Source: JAIRTY01 sp050257395
GTDB taxonomy: Bacteria; Actinomycetota; Actinomycetes; Streptosporangiales; Streptosporangiaceae
DNA length: 38,595 bases
NCBI GenBank assembly: GCA_050257395.1
Contig: JBLMWU010000034.1
Location: forward strand, 1-38,595
Reading direction: 5' to 3'
Below the pieces are notes generated by a model. It was given only the letters and a program-made list of their open reading frames with translations. It made no database searches and had not been told where the DNA came from. This document shows, piece after piece, positions 14,656 through 22,402 of this stretch. Position 1 is the stretch's first letter, and each line of letters starts with the position of its first letter. Both the position numbers and the translations under genes were made by a program.

Positions 14656-15639
14656 ATGGGGGAGGCGCACACAAAATCCGGTTCCAGGCACACCGCCACC
14701 CGCCGCACGGTGCTGATCGCGGGTGCGGCCAACATCATCGTCGGGGTGACCAAGCTGGTGGCCGGCATCCTCAGCGGCTCCAGCGCGATGCTCGCGGAAA
14801 CCGCCCACTCGGCCGCCGACACGCTCAACCAGGGTTTCCTGCTGGCCTCCGTCCATCAGGGGGAACGGCCCGCCGACCGCGGCCATCCATTCGGATACGG
14901 GCAGGAGCGGTACTTCTGGTCGCTGCTGGCGGCGTTCGGCATCTTCATCGCGGGCGCGGGGTTCTCCATCTTCGAGGGCATCCTCGCGCTCACGCACGCC
15001 GGCAGCGAGAGCCCGCTGATCGCCTACGTCGCCCTGGCGGTCGCGTTCGTCGCCGAGGGCACCTCGTTCGTGCGTGCCTACCGGCAGATGCGCGGCGAGG
15101 CCCGGCAGGGCCACCGGGACCTGCTGGAGCACATGGAGAGCAGCCCGGACACGACGGTCAAGACGGCGCTGTTCGAGGACAGCGCGGCCGTGATCGGCCT
15201 GGTGCTCGCGGCCATCGGAGTGGGGCTGCGGCAGCTCACCGGCTCACCGGTCTGGGACGGCGGCGCGTCCATCGCGATCGGCGTGCTGCTGATCGTGGTC
15301 GCCGTCAAGCTCGGCCTCGACAGCCGGGACCTGCTCATCGGCCGGGCCGCCGACCCGCGGCTGCAGGAGCTGATCCGCCGTGAGATCCAGCGCACCGCGG
15401 GCGTGGACGACCTGCTGGAGCTGCAGACCATGCACCTGGGGCCGGACACCCTCATCGTGGCGGCCCGGGTGGCGCTGGACGATGACATCACGGTGGCCCA
15501 GGCCGAGGACCTCGCGGACGGCATCGACCAGCGGCTCAGCAGCAGGCTCCCGCAGGCCCTGCACGTTTTCGTGGACCCCACCCAGACGGCCGGGACGCCG
15601 AGAAACGATTCGGGGAGTGAACGGGCGAAGCCGGGGTGA
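14656..15639 (+). CDS. Cation diffusion facilitator (CDF) transporter
   Basis: This 327-aa CDF family protein exports divalent metal ions (Zn, Fe, Mn or similar) by proton antiport. Six membrane helices occupy about residues 18-220. SSAMLAETAHSAADT carries the His/Asp metal site of TM2, HPFGYGQERYFW follows, and TM5 has FEDSAAVIGLVLAAIG. The cytoplasmic C-terminal domain includes HVFVDPTQT. The ATG at 14656 was chosen over upstream in-frame codons because it follows a -10-like TATGGT at leaderless spacing and begins the family's conserved region. It is divergent from the kinase gene, and there is no metal regulator next to it. Confidence 0.9.
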   Translation: MGEAHTKSGSRHTATRRTVLIAGAANIIVGVTKLVAGILSGSSAMLAETAHSAADTLNQGFLLASVHQGERPADRGHPFGYGQERYFWSLLAAFGIFIAGAGFSIFEGILALTHAGSESPLIAYVALAVAFVAEGTSFVRAYRQMRGEARQGHRDLLEHMESSPDTTVKTALFEDSAAVIGLVLAAIGVGLRQLTGSPVWDGGASIAIGVLLIVVAVKLGLDSRDLLIGRAADPRLQELIRREIQRTAGVDDLLELQTMHLGPDTLIVAARVALDDDITVAQAEDLADGIDQRLSSRLPQALHVFVDPTQTAGTPRNDSGSERAKPG

Positions 15640-15734
15640 TTGCCGCGGCCCGGCCATAGTCCCCGGCGCTATGCCTGGCGAAGCACCGGGCACCGCGCCC
15701 CGGTTCCTGTTGTAAGACTTTGACCTGCGAAGAT

Positions 15735-15781
15735 CGCAGCAGGTAACAGCTGTTGTCACTGAGAGTGGTGTTACTGCTGCG
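15735..15781 (+). other. Long hairpin in the CDF-sqdB intergenic region
   Basis: CGCAGCAG-(G)-TAACA pairs with TGTTACTGCTGCG, 13 pairs with a single bulged G. An inner stem CACT/AGTG lies in the loop. It begins 95 nt after the CDF stop. It may be the CDF terminator or a structured 5' leader element. No T-tract follows. Confidence 0.4.
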
Positions 15782-15847
15782 CGGGCGGGGGATGACTTCC
15801 GGCAGACCGCGGGCGGATCGGCCGCCCGGGCGGTAGTCTCCGGGTGG

Positions 15848-15869
15848 CTTTGGGCCTACCGGGCCAAAG
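15848..15869 (+). other. Hairpin with TACC loop upstream of a small ORF
   Basis: CTTTGG pairs with CCAAAG, then after one G/G mismatch CC pairs with GG around a TACC loop. It ends 14 nt before the ATG of a 25-codon ORF. Confidence 0.3.
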
Positions 15870-15883
15870 GGACAGGGTGATTT

Positions 15884-15961
15884 ATGTCGCTCTGGGTCCG
15901 CAGTAGCACCGGGACCAGGCAGAATCACCAGCGGGGCGACGGAGTCGTTACTGTTCCCTAA
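15884..15961 (+). CDS. Possible 25-aa small ORF
   Basis: ATG-to-TAA small frame starting MSLWVRSSTG, with AGGG six bases ahead of the ATG and a hairpin just upstream. A TTGACC / TAACAG promoter-like pair sits at 15720-15749. I recognise no family. Its stop precedes the likely sqdB-like promoter, so it need not be a leader of that gene. It could be chance. Confidence 0.2.
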   Translation: MSLWVRSSTGTRQNHQRGDGVVTVP

Positions 15962-15969
15962 CCAACCCG

Positions 15970-15998
15970 CTGGCAGCCGATGGGTCGACCGGTACACT
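15970..15998 (+). promoter_or_regulatory. Promoter of the sqdB-like gene
   Basis: CTGGCA, a 17-bp spacer and TACACT form a good housekeeping-sigma promoter. Transcription would start near 16005, giving a 5' leader of about 98 nt that contains a hairpin. Confidence 0.5.
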
Positions 15999-16040
15999 GC
16001 CGGACACGGGATGCCACGGCTGGACGAATGACAACCAGTC

Positions 16041-16064
16041 GGCCGCTGCCTCCGGGTGGCGGCC
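16041..16064 (+). promoter_or_regulatory. Hairpin with UNCG-type tetraloop in the sqdB-like 5' leader
   Basis: GGCCGC pairs with GCGGCC. The stem continues through two wobble pairs and CC/GG to a TCCG loop closed by C-G (C-UCCG-G in RNA), a member of the very stable UNCG class. It ends 38 nt before the chosen ATG. Confidence 0.4.
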
Positions 16065-16102
16065 ATGCTTCCCTTTCAGGGCGGAACATGATGGGAGTCC
16101 GA

Positions 16103-17311
16103 ATGCGCGTTCTGGTTCTTGGCGGCGACGGGTTCTGTGGCTGGCCGACCAGTCTCTACCTGTCGGACCGCGGTCACGACATCACCATCGTGGACAACCT
16201 CAGCCGCCGCAAGATCGATGTCGAGCTCGAGGTTGACTCGCTGACGCCCATCCGCCCGATCGGCGAGCGGCTGCAGGTGTGGCGGGAGGTGTCCGGCCGC
16301 GAGATCGGCTTCGTGAACCTCGACCTGGCCACCGAGTACGACCGGCTGGTCGACCTGCTCATCGAGAAGCAGCCCGACGCGATCGTGCACTTCGCCGAGC
16401 AGCGCGCGGCGCCGTACTCGATGCGGTCCACCCACACCAAGCGCTACACGGTGGACAACAACGTCCGCGGTACCCACAACCTGCTGACCGCCCTGGTCGC
16501 CACCGGCAGCAAGGCCTCGCTGGTGCACCTGGGCACGATGGGCGTGTACGGGTACGGCTGGTCGGGCAGCGCCCCGATCCCGGAGGGCTACCTGACCGTC
16601 AAGGTGCCCACCCCCGACGGGGAGATCGAGCGGGAGATCCTGCACCCGGCGAACCCGGGCTCGGTCTACCACATGACCAAGACCCTGGACCAGCTCATGT
16701 TCGCGTTCTACGCCAAGAACGACGGGCTGCGCGTGACGGACCTGCACCAGGGCATCGTGTGGGGCACCCAGACCGACCAGACCAGCAAGGACGAGCGGCT
16801 GATCAACCGGTTCGACTACGACGGTGACTACGGCACCGTGCTGAACCGGTTCCTCATGCAGGCCGCGGTCGGCCACCCGCTGACGGTGCACGGCACCGGC
16901 GGCCAGACCCGCGCGTTCATCCACATCCGCGACACCGTCCGCTGCATCGAGATCGCGCTGACCACCACGCCCGAAGACCCCTCCCGGGTGCGGGTGCTCA
17001 ACCAGATGACCGAGTCCCACCGGCTGCTCGACCTGGCCAAGATGATCGCGGACACCATGGGCGCCGAGATCGCCTACCTGCCCAACCCGCGCCGGGAGGC
17101 GGAGGAGAACGAGCTGATCGTCCAGAACGACCAGTTCCTGGCGCTGGGCCTCAACCCGACCACCCTGTCGGACGGCCTGCTCGAGGAGGGCCGGGATGTC
17201 GCGGCCCGGTACAAGCACCGCGCCGATGTGACCAAGATCATCGCCCGGTCGGTGTGGCGGGCTGGCATGGAGACCGCCGACGACCTGCTCACCGAGCTGC
17301 CGGAGGACTGA
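16103..17311 (+). CDS. UDP-sulfoquinovose synthase-like SDR (SqdB/SQD1/Agl3 family)
   Basis: This 402-aa extended short-chain dehydrogenase has the NAD-binding loop GGDGFCGWP (8-16). It carries the family-specific HFAEQRAAPYSM segment and the catalytic set Thr145 (LGTMG), Tyr189 and Lys193 (VYHMTK). DLHQGIVWGTQTDQT follows. These match plant SQD1 and bacterial SqdB closely. The enzyme makes UDP-sulfoquinovose from UDP-glucose and sulfite. Actinobacterial relatives of uncertain substrate exist, so the exact reaction is likely rather than certain. No sulfolipid glycosyltransferase is adjacent. The start at 16103 has GGGAG upstream, and ATGs at 16088 and 16091 are alternatives. Confidence 0.82.
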   Translation: MRVLVLGGDGFCGWPTSLYLSDRGHDITIVDNLSRRKIDVELEVDSLTPIRPIGERLQVWREVSGREIGFVNLDLATEYDRLVDLLIEKQPDAIVHFAEQRAAPYSMRSTHTKRYTVDNNVRGTHNLLTALVATGSKASLVHLGTMGVYGYGWSGSAPIPEGYLTVKVPTPDGEIEREILHPANPGSVYHMTKTLDQLMFAFYAKNDGLRVTDLHQGIVWGTQTDQTSKDERLINRFDYDGDYGTVLNRFLMQAAVGHPLTVHGTGGQTRAFIHIRDTVRCIEIALTTTPEDPSRVRVLNQMTESHRLLDLAKMIADTMGAEIAYLPNPRREAEENELIVQNDQFLALGLNPTTLSDGLLEEGRDVAARYKHRADVTKIIARSVWRAGMETADDLLTELPED

Positions 17312-17329
17312 CAGCCGCTGCTGCCCTGC

Positions 17330-17360
17330 CGTGACGCCCCGCCTGGTGCGGGGCGTCACG
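17330..17360. terminator. Strong bidirectional terminator
   Basis: Thirteen-base perfect arms (CGTGACGCCCCGC and its complement) surround a CTGGT loop. It lies 18 nt after the sqdB-like stop and overlaps the last codons of the convergent MFS gene, so it can serve both. Confidence 0.8.
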
Positions 17361-18867
17361 CATGCGGGGCCCGCTCCCGGCCCCGGGCCGCCTGGCCTGC
17401 CGCGGCCGCCGTCGCCACGTCGGCCGGGTAGGTGCGCAGCCCGCGGTACAGCAGCACCGCGCTGGCGGCCAGCGGGACGAGCATCAGCACGAAGGCCCAC
17501 TGCAGCCCGGCCCGGCCGCCGCCGAACAGGTGGTCGGCCACGGCCCCGAACATCAGCGGTGCCAGCGCCTGGGCCAGCGAGCGCAGCACGGTCCGGATGG
17601 CCTCGGCCCGGCCCCACAGCGCCGGTGGCATGATGTCGAGCCGGGCCGCGTCCAGCGGCGGGTTCTGCGCGGACAGGAAGCAGGCGGTGAGCATCAGGAA
17701 CGGCACCGCCACGCCCAGGTCGCGGGTCAGCAGGGCGGGGATCGCCACCGCCACGGTGGCGGTGGCCGCGGCAGCGCTGACGATCATCCGGCCGGTCAGA
17801 TGCCGCCGCCGCAGCAGCGCGTCGCCGGCCCGGCCGCCGGTGAGCACCCCCACGACCGCGCCGATGCCCACCAGCAGCAGCATCAGCGTGGCCAGCCCCT
17901 GGCCGATGCCGTACTGCCCCTTGACGAACTCGGTGCCGAAGGTCATCACCCCGGCCAGGAAGTAGTACCCACACGCGCTGGCGATGATCAGCACCACGTT
18001 GGTGCGCACCCGCAGCACGTACCGGGCCGCCGCGAGCAGGTTCATCCGGCCCGGATCGGTGCCGGGGAGCAGGTCCTCGTCCGGGCGCATGCCGCGGTCG
18101 CTGGCGAGCCGCTGCGCGTCCGACAGCCTGCCCGCACCGCCGTCCCCGGCCTCCGCCGCGCCAGGCCGGCTGGCCGCGCCCGCGCCATGGGTCTCTCCCT
18201 CCGGGAGCAGCACGCTGCGGCCGCCGCGGGCCGGCTCGGGCAGCCGGAGGGTGACCCAGGCCAGCGGCAAGGCCGGCAGGGCCAGCACCACGAACGCGGC
18301 CCGCCAGGACAGGGACGCCACGTTCCCGGCGAAGCCGAAGCCCACGCCCGCCCCCGCCAGCTCGCCGGCCAGGATGTAACCCCAGACCCGGCCCCGTTCC
18401 CAGCCGGGGAAGTAGTCGCCGACCAGGGACGCGACCACCGGCCCGGCCGCCGCGGTGACCACGCCCAGCACCAGCCGTGCCAGCAGCAGCTCGGCGAAGC
18501 TGCCAGCGGCCGCGCTCCACCCCATCGCCACGGCCCAGCAGGCGACCGCCACCCCGAGCGTCCGGGTCCGCTGGACCCGGTCGGCCAGCACCCCGAACGG
18601 CAGCGTTGCCACCGCGCTGAGCAGGGATGTCACCGTCACGAGCAGGCCCAGGCCGGTATTGCTGATCCCCAGCGAATGGCGAAGCTGGGTCGCGGATGCC
18701 CCCACCATCGCCACGTCGGCGCCGCTGAGCCCGAGCACGCAGGCGAGCACCACGATGACCCGCATCCGGGCGTCCCCGCCCAGCGCGGCTGCCAGGCGGC
18801 TGCGGGCCGCACCGTGGACTGTCCTGCCCGCCGTGGCGGCCCGCCTGAGCACGCGGCGGCCGTTCAC
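17356..18867 (-). CDS. MFS transporter
   Basis: This 503-aa major facilitator protein has about twelve helices. Motif A is visible in the loop after TM2 (PFGVLADRVQRTRTLG). A long charged central loop (about residues 225-290, rich in Gly/Ala/Asp) separates the halves, and GRAGDALLRRR is the second-half counterpart. It is similar in layout to spinster-like or multidrug MFS proteins; the substrate is unknown. The start is GTG at 18867, and the N-terminal 35 residues are Arg/Ala-rich, so a later start is possible. Its 3' end lies in the shared terminator. Confidence 0.88.
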   Translation of the reverse strand: MNGRRVLRRAATAGRTVHGAARSRLAAALGGDARMRVIVVLACVLGLSGADVAMVGASATQLRHSLGISNTGLGLLVTVTSLLSAVATLPFGVLADRVQRTRTLGVAVACWAVAMGWSAAAGSFAELLLARLVLGVVTAAAGPVVASLVGDYFPGWERGRVWGYILAGELAGAGVGFGFAGNVASLSWRAAFVVLALPALPLAWVTLRLPEPARGGRSVLLPEGETHGAGAASRPGAAEAGDGGAGRLSDAQRLASDRGMRPDEDLLPGTDPGRMNLLAAARYVLRVRTNVVLIIASACGYYFLAGVMTFGTEFVKGQYGIGQGLATLMLLLVGIGAVVGVLTGGRAGDALLRRRHLTGRMIVSAAAATATVAVAIPALLTRDLGVAVPFLMLTACFLSAQNPPLDAARLDIMPPALWGRAEAIRTVLRSLAQALAPLMFGAVADHLFGGGRAGLQWAFVLMLVPLAASAVLLYRGLRTYPADVATAAAAGQAARGRERAPHA

Positions 18868-19019
18868 GGCTCAGCCGCCGGGCCGCGCGACCAGCGGCGC
18901 GATCACCAGCGCTACCTGCCCGGACACTGGGCGGCGAAACGCCAGCCCGGGCGCGCCGGAGGCGAGCGGGGCCCGGAAGCGCCGGCATGGCCGGGGCCAC
19001 AGCGGGAACCTGCACAATC

Positions 19020-19838
19020 ATGCCGGAACTGCCGGATGTCGAGGGTTTCCGCCGGCTGCTGGCTGCCACCGCGGCCGGGCAGCGGATCCGGGAGATCACG
19101 GTCCCGGCCCCGGACATCCTCCGCAACACCAGCCCGCAGGCGCTGGGCCGGGCGCTGGCGGGCGGGCGGCTCGGCGAGCCCCGGCGGCACGGGAAGTGGC
19201 TGTGCGCCCCCGCCGCTGACCGCCTGCTCCTGCTGCACTTCGGCATGGACGGCGGGCTGGACTGGGTGCCGGCCGCGGACGTGGCCGGCTGCCCGCCCGG
19301 CCGCTACGACCGGCTGGTGCTGCGCTGCCAGCGGGGAGAGCTGCGCTACCGGTCGCGGCGCAAGCTGGGCGGCGCCTGGCTGGTGCCCGGCGCCGCCGCG
19401 GCGGAGGTGACCGGGCCGCTCGGCCCGGACGCGCTGGGCCTGGACCTGGCCGGGCTGCAGGAGCGGCTGGCGGGGCGGCGCGGGGCGGTCAAGCCCGCGC
19501 TCATGGACCAGTCGGTGATCGCCGGGCTCGGCAACCTCACGGTGGACGAGATCCTGTGGCGGGCCAGGGTGCACCCGCTCACCCCGGTCCGTGCCCTGGG
19601 CGGGGCGCGGCTCCGCCGCGTGCACGGGGAGATGCGTGAGGTGCTGGCCGGTTCGGTCAAGGCGGGCAGGGTCCCCGGGCACGAAGGCTGGCTCACCGGT
19701 GCCCGGGACGACCGGCCCGCCGTGTGCCCGCGCTGCGGCACCCGCCTGGCCCGCACCCGCGTCGTCGGCCGCGGCACCGCCTGGTGCCCCCACTGCCAGC
19801 CCGACCCAGCCAAAGCCCCGCACCACCGCCCGGACTGA
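19020..19838 (+). CDS. Formamidopyrimidine/endonuclease VIII-type DNA glycosylase
   Basis: This 272-aa Fpg/Nei family base-excision enzyme begins MPELPDVEGFRRLL. After Met removal Pro2 is the Schiff-base nucleophile and Glu3 the acid, which fixes the start at 19020. Lys59 lies in the HGKW loop, and the helix-two-turn-helix is at GLGNLTVDEILWRARVHP. A C-terminal zinc finger has Cys pairs in CPRCG and CPHCQ. It removes oxidised bases and nicks the abasic site. The loop and finger do not let me separate Fpg from Nei subtypes with certainty. It is divergent from the MFS gene. A degenerate copy of its last codons occurs about 100 bp downstream. Confidence 0.92.
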   Translation: MPELPDVEGFRRLLAATAAGQRIREITVPAPDILRNTSPQALGRALAGGRLGEPRRHGKWLCAPAADRLLLLHFGMDGGLDWVPAADVAGCPPGRYDRLVLRCQRGELRYRSRRKLGGAWLVPGAAAAEVTGPLGPDALGLDLAGLQERLAGRRGAVKPALMDQSVIAGLGNLTVDEILWRARVHPLTPVRALGGARLRRVHGEMREVLAGSVKAGRVPGHEGWLTGARDDRPAVCPRCGTRLARTRVVGRGTAWCPHCQPDPAKAPHHRPD

Positions 19839-19942
19839 CCCAAGGGGCGCAGTGCCCCCGCCCAGGGCGAGGCGCGACGAGCGGAGCGAGGAGCGACTCC
19901 AGCCCGAGCGAGCCAAAGGGCCGCGCCGCCGTCTGGACTGAC
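19792..19942 (+). repeat. Degenerate direct repeat of the DNA glycosylase gene 3' end
   Basis: The last 48 bases around the glycosylase stop (19792-19839) reappear at 19896-19942 with 39 of 48 aligned positions identical and one gap. The copy includes the central CCAGCCCGA and GCCAAAG blocks and the terminal GGACTGAC with the stop codon. The offset is 104 bp. It looks like an old tandem duplication, or one shaped by the GAGCGA-rich filler between the copies. Confidence 0.6.
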
Positions 19943-20012
19943 GAGCGACGAGCGACGAAGGAGCGAGGAGGGAGGAGGGAAGACGGCGGGCTCCAGCGGC
20001 CCGGAGGCGAGC
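19865..20012 (+). repeat. GAGCGA-rich low-complexity intergenic tract
   Basis: The 179 bp between the glycosylase stop and the stop of the convergent PLP-enzyme gene are built largely of GAGCGA, GACGAGCGAC and GGAGGGAGGA-type units, strongly purine-biased on the plus strand. No gene is supported in it. The second copy of the glycosylase 3' end lies within it. Confidence 0.6.
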
Positions 20013-20017
20013 GAGGG

Positions 20018-21280
20018 CTAAAAGAACGTGCGGGCTGCGCCGGTCACCCGGTAGCTGTCGTCGGTCAGCAGCAGCAGCCGCCACCGGTCGAACGTGGTGC
20101 ACGGGTGCGAGATCCCCGCTCCCAGCAGGTCGCCGGGCGCCAGCGGATGGTCGTCGGGCAGCCGGACGAACGCGTGCTGGTCGCTCAGCCCGGTCACGGC
20201 GAGCCCGGCCGCGGGCTGCGGGGTCAGGCTGCCGCGGCGGCAGGTCCACAGCGGCACCGGCAGGCCCGCGTCGAAGGACACGTCGCGCCGCCCGAAGTTC
20301 ACCAGCGCCAGCCCGGGCTCGGGCCGGGACAGCACCCGGCCCCACACCTCGATCGCGGGCTGGAACTCCGGCAGGTCCCAGCCGGGGGCGCGGCTGGGGG
20401 AGGACGCCGCGTAGGTGCCGTGATCATGGGTCAGGTAGCAGCCGCTGCGCAGCACGATCCGCGCGCCGAGCTCGCGCAGCGGGGCGAACGCCCCGGCCAC
20501 CAGGTCGAAGTAGATGCTGCCGCCGGCGGTCACCACCGGCTCCAGGCCGGGCGCCAGCAGGCCGCCGCGGTGGGCAGCGGTGAACGTGCCGCTCATCAGC
20601 GCCAGGAACTCGCGGACCGCGGCTTCCGCGCGGGCGTCGCGGACCGGGCTGATGGTGCCTTCGTAACCGGCCACCCCCAGCAGGTCCAGCCGGTCCGACC
20701 GGTGCACCGCCTCCGCCACCGCCAGCGCCAGGTCCAGGGTGCGGGCGCCGGTGCGGCCGCTGGCGTGGCCCACCTCCACCAGCACCCGCGGCCGCCGCCC
20801 CGGCGGCGCGGCGCCGAACGCCTCCTCGGCCAGTGCCACCCCGGCGGTCGAGTCCACGTACCAGACCACCTCCGGCGCGGCCGGGGCGGCGAGCAGGCCC
20901 GCCAGCCAGCGCAGCGCGCCCGGGTCGGTCAGCTCGTTGGCCAGCAGGATGCGCGGCGCGCCGAACTCCGCCATCGCCGCCACCTGCTGGGCCGTGGCCG
21001 CGGTGAGCGCCCAGGCGCCCGCGTCCCGCTGCATCGCGGTCAGCTCCGGCGACATGGTCGTCTTGGCGTGCGGGGCCAGCGACACGCGGTGCCGCCGGCA
21101 GAACTCCGCCATCACCGCCAGGTTGGCGGCGAGCGCGCCGGCCCGCAGGATCGCCACTGGCGTGCCGGTGTCCCCGGCGAGCACGTTCCAGCCGAGTTCG
21201 CCGAGGCGGCCGGGCGCCTCTTCGCACCCCGGCGGCAGTCCCTTGTAGGCCCAGCCCGGCAGCGGCTCTTCGTTCACCAT
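20018..21280 (-). CDS. D-threonine aldolase / D-serine dehydratase-like PLP enzyme
   Basis: This 420-aa protein has the alanine-racemase-type TIM barrel with PLP-binding Lys73 (HAKTTM) and a C-terminal D-serine dehydratase-like beta domain. The metal-binding pair His392/Cys394 lies in SHPCTTFDRW. The family contains metal-dependent D-threonine aldolases, D-3-hydroxyaspartate aldolases and D-serine dehydratases, all acting on D-beta-hydroxy amino acids. The exact member is not resolved. It is the third gene of a leftward operon, 18 nt after the amino acid racemase gene, with AGGA upstream of the ATG. This supports a role in D-amino acid breakdown. Confidence 0.85.
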   Translation of the reverse strand: MVNEEPLPGWAYKGLPPGCEEAPGRLGELGWNVLAGDTGTPVAILRAGALAANLAVMAEFCRRHRVSLAPHAKTTMSPELTAMQRDAGAWALTAATAQQVAAMAEFGAPRILLANELTDPGALRWLAGLLAAPAAPEVVWYVDSTAGVALAEEAFGAAPPGRRPRVLVEVGHASGRTGARTLDLALAVAEAVHRSDRLDLLGVAGYEGTISPVRDARAEAAVREFLALMSGTFTAAHRGGLLAPGLEPVVTAGGSIYFDLVAGAFAPLRELGARIVLRSGCYLTHDHGTYAASSPSRAPGWDLPEFQPAIEVWGRVLSRPEPGLALVNFGRRDVSFDAGLPVPLWTCRRGSLTPQPAAGLAVTGLSDQHAFVRLPDDHPLAPGDLLGAGISHPCTTFDRWRLLLLTDDSYRVTGAARTFF

Positions 21281-21298
21281 GTCAATCCGTTCCTGGGG

Positions 21299-22402
21299 TC
21301 AGCGCAGCAGTTCCCGCTCGATGGTCAGCCGCGCCAGCACGTCCGGCAAGATCTCCACCCCGGTGCCCGGGCCGGCCGGCACCGGCAGCTGGCCGTCCGC
21401 CAGCACGAACGGGGCGGTGATGTCCTCGGCGAAGTACCGGCCGGTGGCGGAGATGTCGCCGGGCAGGGTGAAGTTCGGGCACGCGGCCAGCGCCAGGTTC
21501 GCCGCCCGGCCGATGCCCGTCTCCAGCAGGCCGCCGCACCACACCGGCACCCCGCTGGCCGCGCACAGGTCGTGGATGGCGCGGGCGGCCAGGTATCCGC
21601 CCACCCGGGCCGCCTTGATGTTCACCACCGAGCAGGCGCCCAGCCGCAGCGCGGCCGCGGCCAGCCGCGGCGAGGTGATGGACTCGTCCAGGCAGACCGG
21701 TGTGGCCAGCGACCGGGCCAGGTCCGCGTGGCCGAGCAGGTCGTCGGCGGCGAGCGGCTGCTCGATCAGCAGCAGCCCGAACGCGTCCAGCGCCCGCAGC
21801 CGGGCCGCGTCGCCCAGCGTGTAGGCCATGTTGGCGTCCACCTGCAGCGCCAGGCCAGCGCCGAACCGTTCCCGGACCGCCCGGACCGGCTCGGTGTCCC
21901 AGCCCGGCTCGATCTTCAGCTTGATCCGCCGGTAGCCCTGGTCCAGGTAGCCGCCGACCTGGTCGAGCAGTTCGGGCACGGAGCCGGGGATGCCCACCGA
22001 CACCCCCACCGGCACCCGGTCCGCGGTCGCGCCCAGGTAGCGGGCGAAGGACAGGCCCGCGGCCCGCAGTTCCGCGTCCAGCACCGCCGTTTCCAGCGCC
22101 GCCTTGGCCATCTGGTGCCCCTTGACGGCCGCCAGCAGCGGCTGCACCCGGGCGGCGGTCACCTCCGGCGCGGCCCGCAGCAGCGGCACCAGGTACTCAG
22201 CCAGCACCGCGCGGGTGCCGGTGAGGAACTCCGGCTCGTAGAACGGTTCCGGGCTCACCCCGCAGTCCGCCCAGCCCTCGCCGTCCGGGGTGATCACCCG
22301 CACCAGCAGCGCGACCCGCTCGTCCTGGCTGCCCTGGGCGGTCCGGAACGGCGTGACCAGCGGCAGCCGCAGCACCCGCAGCTCAACAGCCTCGATGATC
22401 AC
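21299..22402 (-). CDS. N-succinyl/N-acylamino acid racemase (enolase superfamily, OSBS/NSAR)
   Basis: This 367-aa enzyme is of the o-succinylbenzoate synthase/N-succinylamino acid racemase family. All catalytic residues are present: the KLK motif with Lys161 and Lys163, metal ligands Asp189, Glu214 and Asp239, and Lys263. Lys163, Asp189, Glu214, Asp239 and Lys263 coincide with the numbering I recall for the Amycolatopsis racemase, so the proteins are probably close. The GTG start at 22402 overlaps the stop of the GNAT gene (GTGA). No menaquinone genes are nearby, and the GNAT partner fits the known D-to-L amino acid conversion pathway better than a MenC role. A frame continuing upstream of 22402 is only a shadow. 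Confidence 0.88.
   Translation of the reverse strand: MIIEAVELRVLRLPLVTPFRTAQGSQDERVALLVRVITPDGEGWADCGVSPEPFYEPEFLTGTRAVLAEYLVPLLRAAPEVTAARVQPLLAAVKGHQMAKAALETAVLDAELRAAGLSFARYLGATADRVPVGVSVGIPGSVPELLDQVGGYLDQGYRRIKLKIEPGWDTEPVRAVRERFGAGLALQVDANMAYTLGDAARLRALDAFGLLLIEQPLAADDLLGHADLARSLATPVCLDESITSPRLAAAALRLGACSVVNIKAARVGGYLAARAIHDLCAASGVPVWCGGLLETGIGRAANLALAACPNFTLPGDISATGRYFAEDITAPFVLADGQLPVPAGPGTGVEILPDVLARLTIERELLR

Noticed and set aside
16076..19246. 1056-codon minus-strand open frame
   Set aside because: It spans three well-supported genes and their terminator, and its translation is compositional noise.
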